NCBI GenBank assembly: GCA_047618565.1
Contig: JBLHKW010000088.1
Coordinates: 1-21,631 of the forward strand
Direction: 5' to 3'
Source: JBLHKW01 sp047618565
GTDB lineage: Bacteria; Planctomycetota; UBA1135; GCA-002686595
Length of the DNA stretch: 21,631 nt
The notes under the pieces were generated by a model that made no database searches, was not told the origin of the DNA, and saw only the letters and a program-made list of their open reading frames with translations. Positions 1-6,987 of this stretch are shown here, in pieces (positions within the stretch are counted from its first letter, which is position 1; every line of letters begins with the position of its first letter). The translations under genes and the position numbers were made by a program.

Positions 1-299
1 GGTGCCGCAAAGGTCGAGTCTTCGCCGACCGCTACTTCGACCGCATCCTGCGCACGCCGCTGGAGGTCAAGAACGCCCTGCGCTACGTGTTGAAGAACGG
101 CAACAAGCACGGCGCACATCGCGGCCCGGGCCCGGACCCCTTCTCGTCCGGCCCCGTCTTCACCGGCTGGCGCGACCTCACCCCCGGCGCCCTGCACGCC
201 CCGCCCTAAACCCCCGTCGCCGCCGCCCGCACCTGGCTCCAAAACCTGGGCTGGCGCCGCCACGGCCTGATCTCCGTCACCGCCGCCTGGCCCGCCTGA
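1..299 (+). pseudogene. REP-associated (RAYT, Y1/IS200-like) transposase, C-terminal part with in-frame stop
   Basis: The gene enters from the left edge and is read in the frame starting at base 3. The peptide begins CRKGRVFADRYFDRILRTPL and continues into VKNALRYVLKN, which is the conserved C-terminal half of IS200-like Y1 transposases of the REP-associated type. These enzymes nick and rejoin single-stranded DNA near hairpins. A TAA at 207-209 ends this reading after 68 codons. The same frame continues past it with RTWLQNLGWRRHGLI, the usual end of the family, and stops at a TGA at 297-299. The gene therefore looks interrupted by a single nonsense codon, or the protein is about 29 residues short. 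The catalytic Tyr and HUH motif lie outside the window. A REP-like palindrome lies about 90 bp downstream, which fits the family's usual association with such repeats. The family call is recognition by eye. Confidence 0.72.
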
Positions 300-336
300 T
301 CCCCCGTGCCCGCGCGCACACCGCCGCGCCTCCCCA

Positions 337-525
337 GCCGCGCCCCCGAGGCCCAATGATGGCCTCCTCTCACCCCGGGGCTCCTCCTAGCCCCGCCTTG
401 CCCCGTCACCGCCAGCGTCGGGATACGCCCCTTGGGGCCCCGTCGCTGGCGGTGACGGGGCAAGGTGGGGCGTCCCCCCGTTTTGCTCCAGAGCCCGAAG
501 CCGAGGGAACGCTATCCCTATCCCC
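337..525. repeat. Dispersed repeat, left copy, containing a hairpin insert
   Basis: Bases 350-404 match the reverse complement of 21160-21214 with one difference in 55. The similarity extends outward to base 337 (gccgcgcc.ccgag). It resumes after the hairpin at 490-525, where agagcccgaa and a following ccctat-rich stretch match the reverse complement of about 21120-21159. The segment between, 405-489, contains most of the palindrome and is absent from the right copy. I see no credible coding in it. Confidence 0.75.
391..470. repeat. REP-like long palindrome (left)
   Basis: The arms at 391-417 and 444-470 are complementary over 27 bases with one mismatch. They carry the core ttgccccgtcaccgcc and its complement ggcggtgacggggcaa. 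The 26-base loop holds a second small hairpin, gccccttggggc, at 427-438. The arms share most of their sequence with the palindrome at 21541-21620, so these are members of one family. There is no T-run, and no convergent gene end sits close enough to make it an obvious terminator. Confidence 0.8.
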
Positions 526-706
526 CTACGACCAGCAAACGCACCGAGTCAGTAACGCGCATACCGAGCCCGTGAGCGTTCTGTCGATCAGGAATGAAGG
601 CCTCGGCGGGATGATCCTGCCCAGCGAGACAAATACTGCGGCGTGCCGTAGACCTGTACCTGGTGCGCCCCTCCCTCTCTCCGCTCCTCCGGGTGCCTTG
701 GTCTTG

Positions 707-1954
707 CTAACCGTCACCGTTCAGTGCGAAGTTGCGCTGGATGCGCATGCCAGCGCTGCCGCCTCGCGGGCCGCGGGATGCCACGCGCACTCGAGCTTGT
801 TCCACGGTGAATTCCAGGCTGCCGCCGAAGGGGTCGGGCAATGCCACCGCTTGGCCAGAGAGCCTGTATTCGATCGCAGCGCGCGCGATGCGCAGATCGA
901 CGCGCATCATGTGCTGGGTGGTCTCGATCGACTCTCCCACACCGGTGGGGTCCTCGGACGGCGCGACATGCTCGCGATAGGCCCGTGCCCCGTCGATCCA
1001 TGCGGTCCAGGAGTCGTCCGCAAACGCGTTCTCGAGCGCCGTCCAGTGACTCAACTGGCGCACGCGATCCAGGCCCTCGTGCCGGCCAGTAAATGCAAAA
1101 CGCACGTAGTCGCCCAGGGTCGCGGGGGCGAGGCTGACGAACTCTGCGTTCGGGTATTCACGCGCGATCGTGTGCGCCCATGCGGCGAGATCCCAGTTCC
1201 GCGCGCCGCGGATCTTCGGCAGACCCGACTCCAGCGTGCGCAGGCCCTGGGCGAGCCGCTCGAGTTGCGGCGCCGGAAGTCTGTCGAGCACTCCATCGTC
1301 GAACAGTGCCTTGCCCAACACCTGGTGGATGACGTCCGCGCCGATCATTCGGCCGATGACCCCCGGCGCGTGGGTGAGGTCGCCTCCATACTGAACGAGA
1401 TCGAGCCACACGTCCACGGCGCGATCCTCCAGGCTCTGGTCCAGGAACTCCGCAACTCCTAGCGTGGCGATTTCCACCACGGCTCTGGTCGGCGCGAGCT
1501 TCGGAGTGGTTCCGTTCACGTCGTCCCAGTTAGCTTTCCAGCGCGCGTCGGTGCAGCGCGCGCCCCGCGCCAGGGTCTCGAAAATCCAGGCGTGGCTGTG
1601 CACGAGCTCGCCGCGCAGCGCCGCGGCCTCTGCAGGTGCATTTTTGAGCACTTGAAGGTAGGCCTGCCAGTCCTCGAACAGTGCCGACTTCCATACTCTC
1701 GTCACCGACTCCGTCCCATCAGGTTGCGCCGCGGGCGCGTACAAGGCCGCGTACTCGTCGTGGGCGAAACCATCGATCGGCTCACCGCGCAGGACCGGTC
1801 GCGTCGTCTCGGCGCTCTCCGCGAGCTGGATGTACTCGGCCGCGATGGACTCCATCTCGTCGTGCGCACGTCCCATGCGCACCCTGGCGAGGACGATGAT
1901 CGTGGACGCGGCGACGGCTATCCCAAGAGAGCCTCGGACAATGAGGGCACGCAT
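707..1954 (-). CDS. Membrane-anchored hypothetical protein
   Basis: I do not recognise this 415-residue protein. The preferred start is the ATG at 1954, because the protein then opens MRALIVRGSLGIAVAASTII, a positively charged start followed by a hydrophobic signal anchor (about residues 5-23). An in-frame GTG at 2017 would add 21 residues ahead of the anchor and is less likely. The rest is soluble, alpha-helical and acidic, with no Cys-rich, catalytic or repeat motif I can name. It probably faces the periplasm, tethered at its N-terminus. The gene stands alone and points away from the kinase gene, with about 640 bp between them. A long open frame on the opposite strand is its antisense shadow: the protein on this strand has the more natural composition and a plausible N-terminus. 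Confidence is good that it is coding and nil for function. Confidence 0.7.
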   Translation of the reverse strand: MRALIVRGSLGIAVAASTIIVLARVRMGRAHDEMESIAAEYIQLAESAETTRPVLRGEPIDGFAHDEYAALYAPAAQPDGTESVTRVWKSALFEDWQAYLQVLKNAPAEAAALRGELVHSHAWIFETLARGARCTDARWKANWDDVNGTTPKLAPTRAVVEIATLGVAEFLDQSLEDRAVDVWLDLVQYGGDLTHAPGVIGRMIGADVIHQVLGKALFDDGVLDRLPAPQLERLAQGLRTLESGLPKIRGARNWDLAAWAHTIAREYPNAEFVSLAPATLGDYVRFAFTGRHEGLDRVRQLSHWTALENAFADDSWTAWIDGARAYREHVAPSEDPTGVGESIETTQHMMRVDLRIARAAIEYRLSGQAVALPDPFGGSLEFTVEQARVRVASRGPRGGSAGMRIQRNFALNGDG

Positions 1955-2590
1955 TCCGGATTTATCGACCCGCGAGCGTACCGATCCAGAGCAAAATCCG
2001 ACGGGTATCGGCCACACTGGCAGCTCTGTTCGTCGTGTGTTGCTCTTGCTCGGTGAACCCGTGCGAACTCCCGCGAGGGCGTCGGTCAGGAGCTGGTCGC
2101 GGTGAGGTAGGCGTGGGCACGAGGCCGGTCAAATGCCCCGAGCGTGTCGGTGGTCTCCTGAAGTTCCAACGCCGCGCAGCCAGGCGGAAGAGGGCACCCG
2201 GGGGGACGAGAGCGTGGCCCGCCTGCGCGAGATGGGCGCGCGCATGGAGCGCATGTCCGCGGGCTGGCCGCGCGCATCACTTTCCGAACTGCCAATGGCT
2301 CGCATGCGCCGGGCTCAGAGCCGGAGTCCCCGCAGCTTGAACGGGTAACGCGGCGCCGCGAGTTGATCTACTGCAGCCGGCTCAGCGGTGTGGGTCATGG
2401 ACTCCCAGCCCGCGCCATTCATGACCCGCGAGGCGAGGCCGGCCATTCGTGGGGGCGTGCCCTGCGTGGCGAGTGAGTGCAACCAGGATTTCCTCAACCT
2501 GATCCCTGACACCGCCCACGCGCTCGGGGCTGCCGCCATGGAGCCGCATGACTTTATCAACGGCCCACCAGAGGTTATCCTTCGACCTCG
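1955..2590. other. Divergent intergenic region upstream of the kinase gene
   Basis: This 636-bp gap separates the hypothetical minus-strand gene from the plus-strand kinase gene. Small open frames on both strands around 2035-2348 are Arg/Pro/Ala-rich and resemble no family I know, so I do not call them genes. Bases 2407-2573 belong to repeats described separately. Promoters for both flanking genes should lie here, but no -35/-10 pair stands out. Confidence 0.5.
2407..2573 (-). repeat. Repeat segment A, transposon-end-like, inverted relative to segment B
   Basis: Read on the minus strand from 2573, it starts ctggtgggccgttgataaag. This matches the start of segment B at 6593 (ctagcaggccgttgataaag), including an identical ggccgttgataaagt. 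Both then keep exactly the same spacing: from the ccgttgataaag codons to a cgggtcatg block is 46 codons in each. Weaker matches lie between, including the ggcggcag just after the start. The left part of segment A (2407-2454) also matches the element at 12770-12872: 20 identical bases at 2417-2436 and a 17-base match with one difference at 2438-2454. The terminal sequence resembles ends seen in many insertion sequences, but no transposase is present. The family assignment is open. Confidence 0.6.
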
Positions 2591-5500
2591 ATGCCTGACT
2601 CCACACAGTTTGGACGTTACGAGATAGAAGAGGAAGTGGCCCGTGGCGGAATGGGTGTCGTCTACCGGGTCCGTGACCCGGAGATGCGCCGGTTCCTGGC
2701 GATGAAGGTCCTGCTCTCGGACGAGGGGCGTGGTAAGGGCGCATCCTCGTCGCGACACAGCAAGCTCTCGGCGCGCTTTACGGAGGAGGCGCAGCTGACC
2801 GGGCAGCTCGACCATCCGGGCATCATTCCGGTCTACGACATGGGTCGAGATTCGGACGGGCAGCTCTTCTTCACGATGCGTCTGGTCAAGGGGCGCACGC
2901 TCGAGGAGATCTTCGACCTGGTGTCCAGCGGGAAAGAGGGTTGGACCATCACCCGTGCGCTTGGAGTACTGCAGAAGGTGTGCGAGGCGATGGCCTTCGC
3001 GCACGAGCACGGGGTGATCCACCGGGATCTCAAGCCGGCCAACGTGATGGTCGGGAAGTTTGGCGAGACCTACGTCATGGACTGGGGGCTTGCGAAGCTC
3101 ATCGACGGAACGGATTCCGTGCAGGCTGTTCCCGAAGCGCCGTTGCAGACGATCCTGACGAGCGCGCGCAGCGAGGAGTCGAGTGTTGGTGGTGCGCTCG
3201 ACACGCTCGAAGGAGACGTGATGGGTACGCCGTCGTACATGGCGCCGGAGCAGGCGCGCGGGCAGGTCCACCGTGTCGAGCCGCGCTCGGACGTCTATTC
3301 CCTGGGCTCGATGCTCTACCATCTGCTCGCAGGCCATCCGCCTTATTCGCCTGTGGGCGAGAAGCTTTCCGGACGGGACATCCTCGAGCGACTCCTGGAA
3401 GGCCCGCCGCCAGATGTAGAGAGCCTGGCCGACTCGGTCCCCGCCGAGCTCTGCGCCATCTGCGCTCGGGCGATGGCGCGCGAACCCGAGGCCCGCTACG
3501 GCGACATGCTGGACGTGGCCGAGGACCTGCAGGCGTACGTCGAGAACCGTGTCGTCCAGGCATACCGGCGCGGTGCTGTACTGGAGTTCAAGAAGTGGGT
3601 ACAGCGCAACAGTGGCATCGCTGTGAGCCTTGCCGCGATGATCGTGCTCGTCATCGCGGGTCTCGGGGCTGTGTCCTTCGTTCAGGCCCGGGCTCGAGCT
3701 GCGGTCGAGGGCAAGAACAGCGAGCTGGAGGCGACCAACGCTGCGCTCGAGACCGAACGGAAGCGTACAGCGGAAGCGCGCGACCTGGCCGAGCAGAACA
3801 AGGCGCGTGCCCTCGCGAGTGAAGAGGTCGCGCTTGCAAACGAGGAAGAAGCGCTCTGGCAGAGCTACGTCGGTAACATCGGAGCCGCGCACGCGGCGCT
3901 CGAGGTCGGCAGCGCCTCCGAGGCCCGCCGACGACTGGCCGCGTGCCCCGAGGCGCTACGCAACTGGGAGTGGCGCTATCTGAGCCAGCGTGCCGATGGC
4001 AGCCTACGGGTACTCATGGGTAGCGAGACCTTCGTCACGACCCTCAGCGTCGATCCGACCGGAAACCGGGTGGCGGCGGCCGGTGGAAGGATCGGTAGCA
4101 CCGGTGCACCCGACCAGACGATCCGTATCTGGGACTACGAGTCGGGACAGGTCGAGCAGGCCCTGCTGGGTCACGATCAACCCGTGAGCTGCATTGCGTT
4201 CTCGCCGGCCGGGGACTCGCTCGCGTCCTGTGATACGCGGGGCAACCTGCGCGTCTGGGATGTCGAGAGCGGAGCCACGGTGGCGGAGGTTCCTGTCATC
4301 GGTACTCAGCTCGACTATCACCCCAATGGGCGCTGGATTGTCACGGCGACTCCCGACTCCGGACCCGTCCGGCTGTGGGACAGCTACGACCGGATCGTCG
4401 TCGCGGAGAATGAGGTCCCGGTGGGCACCAACGCCGTGCGCGTATCCCCTGATGGCGAACGGATCGCCCTGGCGGGGAAGGACTATCACATCCGCATCCT
4501 GGATCAGGATCTGGAAGTGGTCCTCGACCTCGATGCATCCGGCGAGGCGCTCGCAGAAGACTACACCCAGATTGGGGCCTATTCGGGGCCTGGCGTCTAT
4601 GCACTCGACTTCTCTCCTGATGGTCGCCACCTCGTATCCGGTTCGGGCGACGGGTTTGTGCGTATCTGGGATGTCGCAACGGGAGAGCGGTTACGGTTCC
4701 TGCGCGGACACCGTTCGATCGTGCATGCCGTGCGCTGGCACCCGCGCTTTCCGTGGATCGTGTCGTCGGACTCGTCAGGCAGCATCCGCTTCTGGGATGC
4801 GGACACAGGCCAGCCGCTGGACGTGTTGCGCGGCCATGACGAAGACGTGTACGCGCTCGGCTTCAGCGCACTGGGCGACCGCCTGCTCTCGGCTTCGCGG
4901 GACAACACGGTGCGCGTATGGGACGGCCAGGCGGGCGCGAACGACACGGTGCTGGACGGCCTGGAGATTGCGAACTTCAGGCCCTACGACCTCGCGTTCT
5001 CGCCGGACGGCGAGCGGATCGTCTGGCGCAGCGGCGCCGAGGTGCTCTCGGTCACGAATGTGCGCACGGGAGAGGACATTTGCTCCATCTACAGCGGTAC
5101 CGACGAGATCCAGGCGCTCCAGTTTTGGGGTGACGAGATCCACCTGTGCGTTTCAGGGCAGGAATCGATCTGGAGCGCGACGACGGGCGAGCGACTGTCC
5201 GCCGTGACGACGGCCTGGGGTGAATCTGCTGCCTATTGGGCCGGTGATCGGGAGCTGGTGCTCACTGGCGTCCACTACCGGGAGCCGGGCAAGCCGTCCT
5301 CCCCATGGCTAAAGCTTGTCGAGCTGCCATCGGGAGAGACCCGCTGGACCCGAGAGCTGGAGTTCCACGCCGCCGAGATCTTCGTTTCACCCGCTGGCGA
5401 CCAGTTCCTGACTGGCGCCATCTTTGAATCCTATGACGACTGCGGATTCACGCTCTTCGACGCATCGTCCGGTGAGCGATTGTGGCAGCTGCGCGGGATC

Positions 5501-6511
5501 CCCAACGTCCACGGGGTTGCATTCCTCCCGGATCGCACGCGCTTCGCACACACCAACTACAACCTGTGGGACAACCTGCTGTCGATCCGCAGCACCGAAA
5601 CGGGCGAATTGCTCGAGACCTTCAAGGGGCATGCACAGCCCTCTCTTCTCGCCATATCCCCCGACGGTTCTCGAATCGTCACCGGCAACTGGGACGGCAC
5701 CGTCAGCCTGTGGAGCCCGGAGCGCGGCGAGATTCTCATCCTCCCCGGACATACCGGCTTCGTGGCGCGCGTCGGCTTCTCGCCGGATGGCCAGACCATC
5801 GCAAGCCTCGGTGGGGACGGCCACCGTCGCCTATGGAGCGCAGGCCCGGTCGAGTCGCGGCAAACGCAACGTCGCGCAGCCGCTCGGCGGAGGCGCTGGA
5901 CGGTCGACGCGCGCCGCCGGGTCGATGAGTTGCTCGGCAGCCGCGTGACAAGGGCAGCCGTTGTTGAAGCACTCGAGGCCGACTCCTCGCTGCGACCGGA
6001 GCAACGTGACGCCGCGATTCTCATGGCGCGCCTGGCCCCGACTTCCCCGGAGGCTCTCATGGCACGCGCCGGCCCCATTGTCATGGACCCGGCGCGCACC
6101 GGAGCCGAGTACATGGCCGCGATGAACGGCGCAAGGCTCGCCGTGGACCTGGCGGGAGACCTGACCCATCCCGATGTGGGGCGGGAGGCGCGCGCCGAGT
6201 TTGGGCCCAAGCTGGCCTCCCTCCACATGATCGATGGTATGGCGCAACTCCAGCTGGGTCTTCCGCGCGACGCATTGGCGTGCCTGACACGGGCCGAACA
6301 GATCCACGCGAGCGGCGTGGCCTGGACCTCGCCTCCGCTCGCATTCCTCAAGGCGATGGCCCACCACCACCTCGGCAACGAGGAGCAAGCCGTCCACGAG
6401 TACGATCGCGGCCGGGCAGCCCTGCGCCTCAAGAACCGCGCCTGGCAGCCCTATGTGCTGCAGATGTCGATCGAGCTGCAGGCCAGGGTGCGCGCGTTGC
6501 TGGGACGCTGA
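2591..6511 (+). CDS. Membrane Ser/Thr protein kinase with WD40 propeller and helical C-terminal repeats
   Basis: This 1306-residue receptor-like kinase is of the Hanks (PknB-like) type. The kinase domain spans about residues 8-320. It has the glycine loop ARGGMGVVY (17-25), ATP-binding Lys39, catalytic HRDLKPAN (144-151, Asp146), metal-binding Asp164 in a DWG variant of DFG, and GTPSYMAPE (212-220), so it should be active. A membrane segment follows at about 342-365, then a coiled coil (370-425) and a linker (SYVGNIGAAHAALEVG) common in planctomycete kinases. At least eight WD40-type repeats (about 474-1090) carry blades such as IRIWD, LRVWD, VRIWD and VSLWS. The last 215 residues are helical and TPR-like. 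It presumably senses a signal or docks partners through the propeller and phosphorylates cytoplasmic proteins; no substrate can be inferred. The ATG at 2591 fits the kinase N-terminus, but the only nearby Shine-Dalgarno-like sequence, agagg, is unusually far upstream (about 16 bases). Repeat segments flank the gene. Confidence 0.95.
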   Translation: MPDSTQFGRYEIEEEVARGGMGVVYRVRDPEMRRFLAMKVLLSDEGRGKGASSSRHSKLSARFTEEAQLTGQLDHPGIIPVYDMGRDSDGQLFFTMRLVKGRTLEEIFDLVSSGKEGWTITRALGVLQKVCEAMAFAHEHGVIHRDLKPANVMVGKFGETYVMDWGLAKLIDGTDSVQAVPEAPLQTILTSARSEESSVGGALDTLEGDVMGTPSYMAPEQARGQVHRVEPRSDVYSLGSMLYHLLAGHPPYSPVGEKLSGRDILERLLEGPPPDVESLADSVPAELCAICARAMAREPEARYGDMLDVAEDLQAYVENRVVQAYRRGAVLEFKKWVQRNSGIAVSLAAMIVLVIAGLGAVSFVQARARAAVEGKNSELEATNAALETERKRTAEARDLAEQNKARALASEEVALANEEEALWQSYVGNIGAAHAALEVGSASEARRRLAACPEALRNWEWRYLSQRADGSLRVLMGSETFVTTLSVDPTGNRVAAAGGRIGSTGAPDQTIRIWDYESGQVEQALLGHDQPVSCIAFSPAGDSLASCDTRGNLRVWDVESGATVAEVPVIGTQLDYHPNGRWIVTATPDSGPVRLWDSYDRIVVAENEVPVGTNAVRVSPDGERIALAGKDYHIRILDQDLEVVLDLDASGEALAEDYTQIGAYSGPGVYALDFSPDGRHLVSGSGDGFVRIWDVATGERLRFLRGHRSIVHAVRWHPRFPWIVSSDSSGSIRFWDADTGQPLDVLRGHDEDVYALGFSALGDRLLSASRDNTVRVWDGQAGANDTVLDGLEIANFRPYDLAFSPDGERIVWRSGAEVLSVTNVRTGEDICSIYSGTDEIQALQFWGDEIHLCVSGQESIWSATTGERLSAVTTAWGESAAYWAGDRELVLTGVHYREPGKPSSPWLKLVELPSGETRWTRELEFHAAEIFVSPAGDQFLTGAIFESYDDCGFTLFDASSGERLWQLRGIPNVHGVAFLPDRTRFAHTNYNLWDNLLSIRSTETGELLETFKGHAQPSLLAISPDGSRIVTGNWDGTVSLWSPERGEILILPGHTGFVARVGFSPDGQTIASLGGDGHRRLWSAGPVESRQTQRRAAARRRRWTVDARRRVDELLGSRVTRAAVVEALEADSSLRPEQRDAAILMARLAPTSPEALMARAGPIVMDPARTGAEYMAAMNGARLAVDLAGDLTHPDVGREARAEFGPKLASLHMIDGMAQLQLGLPRDALACLTRAEQIHASGVAWTSPPLAFLKAMAHHHLGNEEQAVHEYDRGRAALRLKNRAWQPYVLQMSIELQARVRALLGR

Positions 6512-6983
6512 TGATTGTATCTCGATCAGGCCTCGTGCAGCGCTGCCCGTAGGCCTCGGATCCAACATTGCTGTCTGCCGCGTACGGCCACCTAGCAGGC
6601 CGTTGATAAAGTGCTTCGGCGCCAGGGCGGCAGCATCCGCTTCGGTGTGGTGCCTGGAAACGCAGGCGAATCGGTGGATTCAGCGAGGCTTTCAGGCGCA
6701 CCACTCTCGCTACCCATTTTGGATGGCAACGGCTCGGGTCATGAGGACGGACGGGCGAGGTTGTGGTTAGGGGGGGGCGAATGACCCTGGGTCAGGTTGG
6801 TGTGGTCTTGATCCTGGCGCCGTACCCGCCTAGCTCAAGCCGGTCGACTTCGAGGTCGACATCTGCCGAACTGCGGGACGACCGAGTTCTGAGTGTAGGT
6901 CGCCCAGCCTGAATGCTCCCGGCTGCGCGAACCTGTTTGGTGAGCCAGGGGGGAGCGAGTAGAGTGGCGCCTCGTCAGGCCTG
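6512..6983. other. Intergenic region between the kinase and HTTM genes
   Basis: This 472-bp gap holds repeat segment B (6593-6760) and a G-run at 6771-6778. It also has a small hairpin around gtcgacttcgaggtcgac (6842-6859) and the translation signals of the next gene (6947-6987). Short open frames here have no recognisable product. Confidence 0.5.
6593..6760 (+). repeat. Repeat segment B, transposon-end-like
   Basis: This is the partner of segment A at 2407-2573, in opposite orientation on the other side of the kinase gene. It starts ctagcaggccgttgataaag and keeps A's internal spacing to cgggtcatga (6734-6743). The translated frames of the two copies align without gaps over about 46 residues (PLIK..G...AAA at the start, RVM at the end). 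No transposase is visible downstream, so it may be a relic of an insertion sequence end or a short non-autonomous element. Confidence 0.55.
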
Positions 6984-6987
6984 GTGA
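6947..6987 (+). promoter_or_regulatory. Strong ribosome binding site and possible 7-codon leader peptide
   Basis: A strong Shine-Dalgarno (aggggggag, 6947-6955) lies 8 bases before a GTG at 6964. That GTG opens a tiny frame encoding MAPRQAW and ending at TGA 6985-6987. The TGA overlaps the GTG (6984) of the HTTM gene as GTGA, a classic coupling arrangement. No equally good binding site lies at a normal distance from 6984. The leader is an inference. The HTTM gene could instead start further downstream. Confidence 0.35.

Larger units (their letters stand above)
300..706. other. Intergenic stretch without a convincing gene
   Basis: Beyond the repeat and palindrome described separately, bases 526-706 hold only short Pro/Arg-rich open frames with no recognisable motifs. 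The stretch lies between the transposase remnant and the stop codon of the minus-strand hypothetical gene. I see no tRNA, terminator or promoter that I can defend. Confidence 0.5.

Noticed and set aside
2..1462. Long plus-strand open frame over the left edge
   Set aside because: It is Arg/Pro/His-rich, spans the transposase end and the repeat, and then runs antisense to the 707-1954 gene. The minus-strand protein has the natural composition and a signal anchor.
2315..3892. 525-codon minus-strand open frame
   Set aside because: It is antisense to the kinase domain, whose motifs are complete on the plus strand. It is a product of high GC at third positions.
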